From positions 248,001 to 312,000 of the forward strand of contig NKYR01000021.1 of NCBI GenBank assembly GCA_003184365.1: a stretch of 64,000 nucleotides of DNA, read 5' to 3'. The notes under the pieces were generated by a model, which saw only the letters and a list, made by a program, of their open reading frames with translations, had not been told where the DNA came from and did no database searches. Source of the stretch: Evernia prunastri (lineage: Eukaryota > Ascomycota > Lecanoromycetes > Lecanorales > Parmeliaceae). Within the stretch, counting starts at the first letter, position 1, and the number at the start of each line of letters is the position of its first letter. Made by a program: the position numbers and the translations under genes. Shown here one piece after another: positions 11,311-22,180 of this stretch.

Positions 11311-12051
11311 AATTGGTGGCGATAAGACATCCAAAAGCAAGGTGACGTTGATACGCTTGAATATATATGCAGGTTGGGAGCATTCCAATCAGAAGGCCAT
11401 GGAAGCGAAAGAGGGGTACATCTGACTGCAGCAGCCGACTCCAGTTCCCACCAGTAGCGCTTCGCTCAAATGTCCGGTGATAGCATTGTCATGTCGAGGA
11501 TATCAATGCAATTAATTGTGCGGTGAGATAGTTGACCTTATGAATCGAGCCTTAAGAAGAAGTTGATGCGCCGAGACTCATGTCAGAAAGGGTACGCGCC
11601 GATAAGTTGACGTACGAGTACGTAAGTAAAGTAACTCAACGCTAAATTAGCATCCATGTAATTTTTGCTGTAGAGTATCTTCGCCTACAATCAAGCTTCA
11701 ACTGCTCCATGAAATTGAAACCTGGGTTTTGCAATTACCTGGTATCTTGCGACTCTAGTCCACGACGACCATGTCCATAGCCTTTCGAGTGCTGGTTAAG
11801 CCTGTACAAGCCGGGCAGATCTTCGTCACCTTACCACACTCATCATTGTACCCGTTTCCACGGCGCTAGATGAGAGTGGAAGGATATCAGAGCATAGTGA
11901 AAACCCCACACGCCCTGCATACCGATGCATTGCTTAGCTCAGAGCACCGATCACTGGCACGCTGATCTTTGTCCAGATTTTTCTTCGACTTCGATTCTTG
12001 AGAAGGTAACCTGCTCTTACAAGCTCTTTAACCCATAGGGATTCAAGAACT
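11311..12051. other. Divergent promoter region
   Basis: The permease (minus) and the DUF3605 gene (plus) are transcribed away from this 741-base region, so it must hold both promoters. No coding sequence and no recognisable operator was seen. Confidence 0.5.
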
Positions 12052-12846
12052 ATGAATGCCACAGAGGTGCCTCAGCAGAAGCTCTCCAAGGCAAATGGCG
12101 ATCCCGATCCCCTGCCCTTCAATCTAACTGACGTTGATCGCGCAACGCTTGCCCAGACCGACGAGGAGTTCATCCCTCACAGCTGGGAAGAGTTGAAGGA
12201 CATAGTGGGTCTGTACTCCCTTGGCTCGCCACACTGGATGAATGTCTCGAGGTCCCCCTTCTGCCATCCAAAAATGGGTCTCTAACCCAACTTTCTCTGA
12301 GTAGGGGCGAACGACCTTTCTGCATTCAAACGGTACCCTTCTCAACTACGTCGCTACCTCTCTTGGTCCTGTGAAATCAAAGCTACCTACGGCAGTATCC
12401 CCAATTTTATCTGCGAAGAACGACTGCATTGGGCTTCGTCTCATATCCATCCTAATGAGAAGGGCAGCGGCCTGGAGCCCCAACACCATACTCCATTCGC
12501 CCACGAAACCGATTATAAAATTCTTCGCAATGACTGGCCATACGCTACACCTCCCGACATTTCACATCTTGTTATCTGGCTCAAGACACCTTTCGCAGTC
12601 TCCAGGCCTGAGGGTCATTTATTGCCCGAAGGTCGAGCCCAGATCGAAGCTTTTGTTGACCGGACTTTTGCAAAGCCATTGAAAGTAATCTACGGCGAAC
12701 ATGGAGAGGATAGAATCTTGTGGTTCAAGAATTGGTCGGCACTGCAGAGCGTTGGGTCATTGGAGCACTTCCATTGCTTTGTCAGAGGCGCTGAGGAAAA
12801 TTTGCTGAAAGAGTGGACAGGCGAAGGAAAGAGGGTTACAATGTAA
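12052..12846 (+). CDS. DUF3605 family protein
   Basis: Member of the fungal DUF3605 family (PF12239), function unknown. Two exons, 12052-12208 and 12305-12846, give 232 residues, about the usual size. Family landmarks are visible in order: the SWEELKDI helix, FKRYPSQLRRYLSW, DWPYATPPDISHLVIWLKT in the centre and the C-terminal WFKNWSALQSVGSLEHFH. The donor (GTCTGT) is not the nearest GT, but it is the only one in phase with the TAG acceptor at 12304. The protein is soluble and lacks membrane segments. Confidence 0.85.
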
Positions 12847-13399
12847 AGATGAGAGAAATGAGAGTATGGTAGCTAGTAATGGCTCATAAGACCTCTCTGT
12901 GCTCCGTATTCGATGCTGGACCTTGGCAGGCCGAGGTGGAGAGCGTTCATCCATCATTGTGAGCTCCGTTGGTATTTGACAGCTGTCTACTTTGTAAGTC
13001 TGCAGTACTAGTATTATAAATTACTTTCGGTACCTAACGTTACAAGTCAGGTCGGCAAGAGATCTCTGGCACTAGTGATGCTCTGCATACGCGCAGAGCT
13101 CCCTACTGTCAATAAAGTCATGGGGCAGAAGTTTATTTCCAAAAATCTTTCCCCCAGAGAACTGGAGGGATCACACAACGTCAACTGCGCATGCTCGTGT
13201 CAACATCTGCACGATTGCAATATCATGCGAGAAATTAATACCTTGTTCTAGGCCGCGCTCGGTTACCTCGAGCCAGTCTCGTCCGACACTTCTGTATATC
13301 GGCAATGTCATTCACATCCTATCATGAAAGCCGTTGATCAATATCCTTCCTGAGCAGCACTAGAACATTTCAATAAACAACTGGCAACTGCTCTTCAGC
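12847..13399. other. Intergenic, 5' flank of the aminotransferase
   Basis: These 553 bases separate two plus-strand genes. No open frame or repeat is supported. The upstream part should be the DUF3605 3' UTR, the downstream part the aminotransferase promoter. Confidence 0.4.
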
Positions 13400-14802
13400 A
13401 TGATACCGTTCAACAAGCCTCCTTTCATCGGCACCGAGCTTTCTTACGTTCAAGAAGCGGCTAGGGCCTCCAATCTGTGCGGGAATGGCGATTTCACCAA
13501 GCGCTGCCAGGAGTGGATCGAAAGGCGTATGGGGAACAACAGCAAGGTCTTCCTGACAACATCATGCACATCATCCTTAGAACTTGCCGCCCTTCTCATT
13601 GACATCAGGCCAGGAGATGAGGTGATACTCCCCAGCTTTACTTTCGTTTCTTCCGTAAATGCCTTTGTTCTCCGCGGCGCAACTCCTATTATGATCGATG
13701 TCGAACCAGGCTCGATGAACATCGACCACAACCAAATCGAAGCGGCGATCACATCCAGGACACGTGCAATCGTGCCAGTACACTACGGTGGTGTTGCTTG
13801 CGACATGGACGCCATCATGGCCTTGGCGAAGAAACACAATCTCATGGTGGTGGAAGATGCAGCCCCCTCCCTTACAGCAACCTATCAATCCGCGGCGCTC
13901 GGGTCCATCGGCCATATTGGCTGCTTCAGCTTTCACGAGACCAAGAACTTCACCTCTGGAGGTCAAGGCGGTGCTGTTATCATCAATGATCCCGATCTTT
14001 TTTCAAAGGCTGAGATATTATACGACAACGGGACCAATCGGCGTCAGTTCTTCCGAGGCGAGATTGGGGAATACGGATGGATGAATATTGGCTCCAACTT
14101 CATTATGTCGGAGATACAAGCCGCATATTTATGGGCTCAGCTGGAGGTAGCAGACCAGATTACTGCTCGACGGCAGCAGATCTGGGCCCGGTACTACGCA
14201 GCACTTCACCCGTTGGCCAAGTGTGACGCAATTCATCTCCCAAAACATGGCCCAGGATGTGTGCACAATGCTCATTTGTTCTTCATAAAGCTACGCACCA
14301 ACCAGCAGAGGTACGTCTTATTATCGTTCTCCCTTTTCATTTGATGCCAAACGTTGTGAAGCGAACCCCTTTTCCAGAGGCATCTGCCGCGCGAGTGTTA
14401 CTCCCCTCTTACATTTCGTCTTTCAACCCCATCTTCGACTGGTAATGCTAACTTCCAATTTCACACAGGAGCGAATTTGCGAAACACATGAAAAATTTCG
14501 GGATCACATGCTCGCCGCACTACGTACCCTTGCACAAGCGTCCCATTTTCCACGAGTGGGGAAGGTTTAGTGGAGAAGACGTCTTTACGACTGCGGAGAG
14601 TGATCGGCTGATACGCTTGCCTCTATATTACGGCTTGAGTGATCAGGATCAAGGTGTTGTGATAGATCGTGTATGGAGTTTCTTCAAGATCCGTGGAGAT
14701 AAGGAAGTCTTCCAATACGAGTCCGGCATGGAAGGTGCACAGAAGCTACACCAGACCAATGGCCACACGGGTGGCGTTGATGGAGCCACGCCCACGCGAT
14801 GA
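13400..14802 (+). CDS. DegT/DnrJ/EryC1/StrS-type sugar aminotransferase (WecE-like)
   Basis: PLP-dependent transaminase acting on nucleotide-linked 4-keto-6-deoxy sugars. The closest recognisable relatives are bacterial WecE enzymes, which make dTDP-4-amino-4,6-dideoxygalactose. Two exons, 13400-14310 and 14469-14802, give 414 residues against roughly 376 for bacterial WecE; the excess is a polar C-terminal tail. The PLP lysine is Lys182 in SFHETKNFTSGGQGGA, a signature of this subgroup. The cofactor aspartate is Asp153 in VEDAA, and the N-terminal MIPFNKPPF is also typical. Next door are an ABM-fold protein and an RmlB-like dehydratase, the enzyme class that supplies 4-keto-6-deoxy sugars. 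The family is rare in fungi, so horizontal transfer followed by intron gain is a reasonable inference, not proven. The GTACGT donor and ACACAG acceptor are good. Confidence 0.88.
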
Positions 14803-14952
14803 AGGAGTAATATGAAGGAACAAAAGCCGGCCACAAAGCTTGGATTGTGCATGCTGTATCGTTCATACTACGACTGTGAATGGTGTTTAGATATCTGGTT
14901 GCATCATGTGTGCCTTTCCAAGATTCTATGGCTTTTGCCAAAATATTGACTT

Positions 14953-15439
14953 CTACAGTCGGTCAAAGCCATAAATCTGCTCAACACTTTTGATCACCTC
15001 TGGCTCCGTTAGTAAATCCTCCTCCTCGAGCATTTGGTGCGTGTCTTTCAAGTATTGCTGCTCGTGGTGTTTGTCAAGATCTGCTTGCGATCTCCATCTG
15101 TCCGGACACAGCAGTTAGAGCAATGGGCTACTTTTTGTTCCACAAAACGAGGAAAACATGACACTGCGTACTCCTCTATCAGAACCATGCCCGGGTTGTC
15201 ACTGTCGGCGCTCGTCTGCTCCAAGACTAGATATTTCACACACCCCTGTTCGTTCGTGTGCACGTTCTTGGCGAGGGAGGTGAGGACGGTTTTGACCTTT
15301 CGCATTGCTTTTAGACGAGTGCGCCTCTTTCAAATGACAGTCTCACAAACGCTGGACGAGGACTCGACGGGACACTTACACGCTCGAGCTTGCCGGGGCG
15401 TGGTGACAAACTGCAAACGAGGGTGACTGTCTTCGCCAT
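14953..15439 (-). CDS. Small ABM-domain protein (antibiotic biosynthesis monooxygenase fold)
   Basis: Predicted dimeric alpha+beta-barrel protein of the ABM/quinol monooxygenase type. Three exons, 15439-15380, 15296-15163 and 15097-14953, give 112 residues. Recognisable features are the N-terminal strand MAKTVTLVC, the NEQGCVKYLVLEQ strand, the VLIEEYAVW strand and the WRSQADLDKHHEQQYLKD helix. The second donor (GTCATG) is weak but is the only one that keeps phase. It lies between the sugar aminotransferase (tail to tail) and the dehydratase (same strand). ABM proteins oxidise small aromatic or quinol substrates without a bound cofactor, or act as dimeric scaffolds. Whether it belongs to the sugar pathway is unknown. 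Confidence 0.75.
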
Positions 15440-16009
15440 GGTTTGTGGGGACGTTCAGGATTCTGGATCGCCTAACTTGTGTTCGTGGGGAACGAGAGAA
15501 TTCAATCTTGCAGTGATTACAGAGTACAAGTCGCAGCAATAGGTGCCCTGATGGAAAGAAAATGGAGCTCGGCCTTTACTGCATGTGCTGCAAGGTGTTC
15601 TCACGATCTGCAAACCAGATATGCAATCCCCTCTTTTCCCCACTTCTGGGAGCGGGGGCAGCTGTACACCCGCTGCTGGGTTTCGGCCCAGCTACAATAT
15701 AAGCTTTGTCAAATCGGGGTACAGTACGACCTTACTCCTTTCGGCTTGTCATCACTAGCGTGAACGACTTTGGCTGCAGGTCGATCTGTGCATTGTCACA
15801 AGCTTCCATGAAGAAAAAGTTGCTCTTCCAAACTCAATTACACGAGAAGAATTCTCTGCACACTCGGAGCTTATTTTCAACGATGTACCTTTTGAAGAAT
15901 ACCATCAGCAACTTGAAGCGGAGCGAGAGCTACTAATGCAGATAAATGGCGGGGCCTGTCTGTTTCCGTACACACTCTAGGGACTAGGAAGGGCATCTGT
16001 TGACGACAC
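15440..16009. other. Intergenic region, no gene seen
   Basis: These 570 bases separate the ABM-domain gene start from the 3' end of the dehydratase. They should contain the ABM promoter. Only short unrelated open frames are present. Confidence 0.4.
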
Positions 16010-17281
16010 CTACTTATTTTGTGCGCCGAAAGTCTTGCCTAAGTCGCCCCACCAAGTCTTCCCATGCGCAGAATACCACTCAACAGTCCTGCTCAAACCT
16101 TCCTCCCACCCGACCTTCTGCTCCCACCCCAGCGCCCGCAGCTTCTCACAGTCCATGCCACTGCCCGAATCCTCGTACGGTCGCCCGGGCATGGTTTGGA
16201 TCCACGCATCCAAGCTTACATCCTCGCTTGATGAGTCGCTGTCAGGCGGGCTTATACATTCTAGGATCTTGGCCGCAAGGTCTCGGTTGCTGATCTCGTC
16301 GTATGAGCCTAGATTGTAAACTTCACCGGCAGCTGCTTTGTGCAGAATCGTGTTGAATGCATTTGCGGCGTCACCGGCGTAGAGATAGCGCTTACGCTGT
16401 TGGCCGCCTCCGTGGAGAGTGAGCTTCTGTCCGTATTGGAGGAGCATGATGAACTTTGGTATGATTTCTATGATCGTGATGGTAAGGGCAGGCGATCGTT
16501 CGAAAAGGTTGAGTACTTACTGTCTGGGTACTGATTGGGTCCATAGATGTTATTGGCTCGCACGATAATCGTCTCAAGCCGATTGCAATGCCCGAATGCC
16601 GTCACAAGCATCTCAGCAGCTGCTTTGCCGCCACCGTACGGATTCATCGGCGTCAAGGCGTCATCTTCGCGGTGACCGTCCGGCCCCGAGTCAGTTGCTC
16701 CGTATGCCTCGTAGGAAGACATCTGTATGAACTTCTTGACGTTGCATGCTTCGGCGCAGTCCAGGAGGACCTGCGTGCCTACGATGTTGGTGGAAGCAAA
16801 CGAAGCTGGGTTCTTGAGACTCGCGTCGACGTTCGATTGAGCCGCGAGATGGATTATCGTGTCGATGTCGTGTCGGCGGAGGCAGTCAATAACGTCATCA
16901 GCGGACGTGATATCTCCCTCGTTGAATCGGAAATTTGGGCGCCCGTTCAGCATTTCTGTGTTGTTCAACGTGGCGCCATAATCGAGTTTGTCGAACGAGA
17001 CGACGTTGTAATGGTCTTGATATGCAATAGCAAGGGCCCGAATAATCCAAGAACCTCTGGAGGGTCCTCACATTACTCTCAGATACCATCTTTACACAAG
17101 GAAGCGGATATAATGGAACTGACGGTAGATCTTGGACTCAGAGGTAGAATTCGGTGACTCACATGAAACCATTGCCACCAGTCACCATGATGTTCTTGAT
17201 GTCTGTTGATGGATCAAACCTGGTCATTTCCTCCAATGCCTGCTTATCGATCTTGTCATTCACACTGGAAGGTGACTCCAT
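16010..17281 (-). CDS. RmlB-type NDP-glucose 4,6-dehydratase-like SDR
   Basis: Extended short-chain dehydrogenase of the dTDP-glucose 4,6-dehydratase group, which converts NDP-glucose to NDP-4-keto-6-deoxyglucose with bound NAD+. Three exons, 17281-17163, 17056-16521 and 16467-16010, give 370 residues, close to the bacterial ~350. The NAD-binding motif TGGNGFIGS is rebuilt across intron 1 (residues 34-42). The HLAAQSNVDASLKNP block follows, the catalytic YGGGK (Tyr180, Lys184) is intact, and NIYGPNQYPDKIIPKFI spans intron 2. At the active-site STDEVYG position this protein reads SSYEAYG (153-159): the dehydratase Asp is Tyr155, while Glu156 is kept. It could therefore be a modified dehydratase, an epimerase or a decarboxylase-like relative. 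It is the natural partner of the aminotransferase at 13400-14802. Confidence 0.82.
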
Positions 17282-18909
17282 GGTGGGCTGGTCAGACCGG
17301 AATGCTACCCGAACGGCAGAGACTAGGGTCAGGAATGAGAAGACAGTGAATGGCTATATCAAAGACCGCTCTGTAGATCAACCAGCCAATCTCTTAAGCT
17401 GATCGTGTTCTTCTTTACTATCCTTATATGAAATGGGCAGCGATTTTCACCCCTTGGCCCTTATAAGCCCACGTGGTCATCTATTACCCCTATCCGCTTC
17501 GATGGCAGAAGAACCTGCGTAGTGACCTGGGGAGTTCCGGCCGAGGATTTGCATAGTGATGACCTTCGCCTGCAGATTTGAAGGAGTCCTAAAGGATGGT
17601 GTCAGCAGGTTTTCTGCTTCCGAGAAGCCTGCAGGCTTCCTGCACAAGAGTAAAGCCGAGCTTGGCACTTGGCCTGCTGCCATCCCTAGCGGGGTTTGTG
17701 GAGATCCAGCAGTCACACCCCCGCTCGGATTTTTTTCTGTTGAGATGAGCGGCAATTGAAGACGAGTATACACCGAAGTGTCCCGTACGAGTGACGCATC
17801 CATTGACAAGTCGCGTGCTAAGCTCAGGTACGGACGTGAGGAACTAGACCGTGATTAAAACAGTATTATGTATGCAATGATATCTTATAATGTAGACGTA
17901 CTCTATGTTACATGCAGTCGGCACTAGGCAAATCCCTTAGTAAGTCTCTCGTTAAACAATCGAAGGGTGAAAAACCACTTCGCTTGTACTTAGTATCTTT
18001 CAAATATATCTCTCAGTGATGAACAATCTGCTTGGCGTAATGTAAGTTGCTTCGCCCATCGTAGCAATTTTGATAAACATCCGGGTGAGCTAGAGTGAAG
18101 CGAAGTATTCCTTCTATAAGTAAGCACTCGCTTTAATTTCCTGATACCCCAACTTGCATTCGAGACCTGCGAGACAGACCTATATACCCGTGACGCCATT
18201 CTAATGTATCAGTGCAGTATAATAGTCACCCCAATTGACAGCCATCAAGAACAGATTTTCCGTGTTGATCGGCCCAAATCGATATGCAAGCTCAAGCACT
18301 TCAGCGCCTCCGAACTTCAACCTTACTAATAGCTCACCTGATACCAGCATTCTTTTCGATGAAGCCTTAAGGAGGCCTCAGAGGTGATCTAGGATAAAGG
18401 TGGCTGGTCTATAAGTAGAGATATCCGTCTGTACTGACCTTGCGGTGGGAGACGTTTCGGCTCAGACATTTTTGAAGAAAACGTAATCTTACTTGCCTTA
18501 TCCAAGTCAAGGAGATGTCTCGGCTTCCAATAGATCGTAACTATCTTGCCTTTGTCTCATGCTGAAGACCAACATCTCCTTTCAAGGGCTATTTACGCTG
18601 TGCTTTTCAATGCTTGGCTCAGAAGGGGTCGATATCTACAATCGTCATACCGTTTTCAAAAAGCTGAGTTTCTGGGTCCGCAGAAAGCTTGAGTTCCAAT
18701 ATCAAAGCTGTAGGCATAGGCCGCTTGCCTTCCTAACCAATGATCCTATGGTATTCCAATTCCGGGGCCTCTTTAGATGCTTGTGATCAATCAATTTCGT
18801 GTTGGTTCTTTTTTAGTAAAGACATTGCGGCGGGTATCGCCAACAATCGATCCCCAAATGACCCTTCCGACGGCATTGGGCATCACACAATAACAATAGA
18901 TTGCAGGCT
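17282..18909. other. Intergenic region, no gene seen
   Basis: About 1.63 kb between the dehydratase start and the 3' end of the AAA ATPase gene. Open frames are short, overlap on both strands and carry no recognisable motif. Some segments are AT-rich. Confidence 0.4.
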
Positions 18910-21600
18910 TCAAGTCGCTATATGTGCCCGATGCCCTAATGCAACCGCCCGTTGCTCCAGGTTCATACGATTGACATCGTGCAAGTACTTTGTGAAGTCC
19001 CTTCCGATCTCGAGTACGTCACGAACATGGTCTTTAGAGATTCTATCTCCCTTTTGAGCAGCAATGGCAAGCGCTGTCCTCACCGCGTTACGGATTTGTC
19101 GTCCATTGAGGTTCCCGTTCTTTTTGATGTCTTCGTCAACAAATTTCAGAATGTCGATCTTCTCTGCTTTATCTATGTCAAGGTCTTTCACAAAGATTGT
19201 CCAGACGTCCAACTGGTTTTTGGCGTCTAGTTCGGGCAGTCCAATGGTGATGTGTATGCGACTTTGGAAAGCCTCATCCAAGGAGCCAGGGCGATTAGTT
19301 GTCAAGAAAAGTACCCCGTCGAAATACTCCAATTCTCGCAAGAAAACCGACACGAGGGCGTTTCTCTTCAGATCGTGGACATCTCGTTCTTGAAGAAATA
19401 CGTCTGCTTCGTCCAACAGGAGGACAGCGTTCCAATTGACAGCGTATTCAAATGTCATCTTCAGCCTCTTCTCCAAATCATCAGGCTCTGTGCCTAGGTC
19501 CCCACAAGTGACCATGTACAGAGGCCTGTTCTCCTTTTCGGCAACACATTCTGTTAGTCTCGTTAGCAAAGATGATGTGGCAATGCAATCGGACCCATAC
19601 CAGCTGTGAGTGTCTTTCCAGTCCCTGGCGATCCGTGCAATAGTACAACAAGTCCGCGGCCTTTCCCTTGGATCAAGTCGCCGGAGGCGTGTTTGTTATC
19701 CAAGTGTGATCTTACCATAGCCTTCACCACCGTCTTATGTTTGCCTTTGATGACAAGCCTTCTAAAGGCATCATCTCGGAACTTGACTGGTCCCAGTTGA
19801 GAGACATCAACATACCTCCAAGTCCTGTCCCGTAGGGAAAACGCCAAGACTTCGGAGGAGCAGCAAAGCAATCGTTCAGTATTGCTGAGCCCAAAATTTC
19901 CGGACTTTCTGCTCTTTTCAAGCGCGCCATCTTCTTCGTCGTCAGTATCTGCTTCGTAGTGTCGTCGATACCGACGTGGACGATCTATTGATTGACCGCG
20001 AGCTTTTGCACACTTAGAACAAAAACAACCAGCCAGTGCCTTTTGATGAAAGACAGGACTACGGAGATCATATTCGCTTTCCAGTATTGGGCGTCGGCTA
20101 CTGGTAGAATAATCAATCATGACCCTGTGGCCATCCTGCGAGTTACAGTATGTCAGTGACAGTTTTTGCAGTCTTATTCCGTGAGAGACATACCTTGGGC
20201 ATTGCTGTTGGCCATTCAGTTCCAGTGTAATCTTGGAAATGACCTTTGTCTCTGTAGTCCCAGTACCTCTGACCTCGTGTGATCAATGCCTCCCTAATCG
20301 AAGCTTCTTCAGGCATGTAATCAGAGGGGACAAACTCTAGATTCTCAATCGCCCGGGTCCCGCTATAGTACGAGACACTGACCAAACTAGACGATGTCTG
20401 TAGGCTTGTCCCAGTGCGGTCAAAGCACGAGTAGTAGCACTCCATTTGTAAAGACGTGAAAAGGTCTTCTCCTAATCTGTGGAATCCCCCTATTTGATGG
20501 ACTTTGTAGGCGTGCCACTTCTCATCCTCTTTGGTATAGATGATGGTGCCAGGTGAGTAGAGCATCCATAATTCATTGTAGCTAATCTCTTTAACCGACT
20601 TCTGCTCGATCTGCTCAGCTATTTTGCTTGATTCTGGCCACTGCTCTTCCAGAAAGTGGAGCAATAGGCCAATATGTCCCTTGGCCTCTCCTTCAGACCT
20701 GGAATGTTCCTCCCGTAGCTGTTTGAGATGGTGAAAGATCATCATGAAAGGCTCGTAGAAGACCACTTTGGCTTTCAAAAGCGCCCTTAAAGCGTCTTTG
20801 GGATAGTCTGTTATGATTCTCTGTAGGACATCGACCAGAAGAGAGGAGTTCACTTCCAACCTAGTCGTAGTATGAGTCTTATCTGGGTTGCATTCCCCTT
20901 AACTAGCCAAGACGTGCCCATCATGCTCAGGATTTTTATCCTGGCTTTCCTTCGAGGCGGAAGCGTCATCGGTCAGTACTGGTATTTCATCCTCGCTGCG
21001 AACTTCCTCCAAGCGCTTGACTTATACTTTCCACGGGTTCGATTGTTGTTGTGGATCAGGTATGTCGGGTTTGTCTTCCGCATCAATTTCCGAATCAGGT
21101 GTACCAGTTGTTGAGGTTTCTGTAACTTTTGGAATCCCAGTCAAAGATGCTACAGTTTTCTCCAAATGATCAACATATCCTAGCAGTGCCGCCTGATCAT
21201 TCAGGTGGTCGCGGGCAAGGCGAGTAATCCTTGCGCCAAGACCTTCTTCGCCGTCTTCCAGGGACTGTTGATAATAATCTAGATCAGCATCTTTCATGAT
21301 CTGAATCAGAGTGTCTCTAAGATAAGTGACTGTCAGATCCTTTGGCTTCTTGCCTTCACCTTCTTTGAAGGAAGGAGGCGCATCGTCTGGCCCCATTGAC
21401 GGCTGATGAGTACCACTTTCACCTGAGAAACTGACAGCCCTTGCCTTGCTATGGTCTTCGTGTTCAGATGTCATACTGGTCTCCGAGTGGCTCTCCGCGG
21501 GTACATTTTTGGACGTGGTGGACGTTGAGGACGGTGTCGAGCCTAGAGAAGACTGTGTGCTCCCGCCGTTTGCGTTACCATCTATGGCTTGGCTGGTCAT
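18910..21600 (-). CDS. AAA+ ATPase with DUF7025-type middle region; two in-frame stops
   Basis: Large fungal AAA ATPase of the family with a DUF7025-like N-terminal/middle region. Exons: 21600-20194 (interrupted), 20135-19601 and 19550-18910, about 860 codons. The ATPase core shows Walker A GSPGTGKT at the end of exon 2, then the family ATPase block with Walker B LLLDEAD, sensor 1 FLTTNRPGSLDEAFQSRI and an arginine-containing C-terminal lid. The N-terminal ~190 residues are Ser/Thr-rich and disordered. In exon 1 the frame is interrupted by TAA at 21024-21022 and again at 20901-20899, although the 40 codons between them (VKRLEEVRSEDEIPVLTDD and on) look like normal family sequence. Either the gene is a recent pseudogene, or a 150-nt intron (21027-20878, GTATAA...TAAG, in phase) removes both stops together with conserved sequence. 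Function in this family is unknown. Confidence 0.78.
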
Positions 21601-22180
21601 AATTGCTTCGGGGCTCACAGCTTAGTTGCGGGGCAAATGTGGATAAGAGCTAATACAAACTCTTTGGAGTCGCAGTGCCGTGTTTTGCTTCTCAAATGGG
21701 GGCCCTTTGAGAAACTCGTTTTTCCCTTGCCAGTGGAGCAGAAAGCCAGGCGTAGCCTTACTCGCAGACCCCACCACACCTCCACGGTCTAGGTAGACGC
21801 ACCCTTATCTAAAAATTCATCATTGCTGGGATCTTGAGCTGCCTAATTAGGGTTGATCAGCCATCCTTAGTACCACCCCTGAGTCTTTTTTTTTTCCATC
21901 TAAAATTCCCGCCCTACCGCCATGAACGCATTGAGCTCGACTAATTTGATTCGTAATCCTTCGGAACTCTCTGTGATTTGTTCCAGCGTTGAGTTTGTGA
22001 TAAGCAGCCCGCTTATGGAGCCAAACATAGTAATATGCAATTAAGCCTAGACCTAAATACCGAGGTCGCTGCAATCCAGGATCATCTGTCGATCATGTGT
22101 ACATTTTTCCGTCCTCAAAACATCCTTACTCTTCACTGGCCATCGTCGACAAAGCAGCACAAAAGCCTTGTCAATGCAAT
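21601..22180. promoter_or_regulatory. Shared divergent promoter of the AAA/STAND pair
   Basis: These 580 bases separate the start codons of two divergently transcribed genes, so both promoters must lie here. No specific factor-binding motif is claimed. Head-to-head spacing of this size is compatible with co-regulation. Confidence 0.5.

Noticed and set aside
8178..17281. One large secondary-metabolite cluster from the aldo/keto reductase to the dehydratase
   Set aside because: The permease, DUF3605 and reductase families are common housekeeping-type neighbours, and no backbone synthase or regulator lies within this span.
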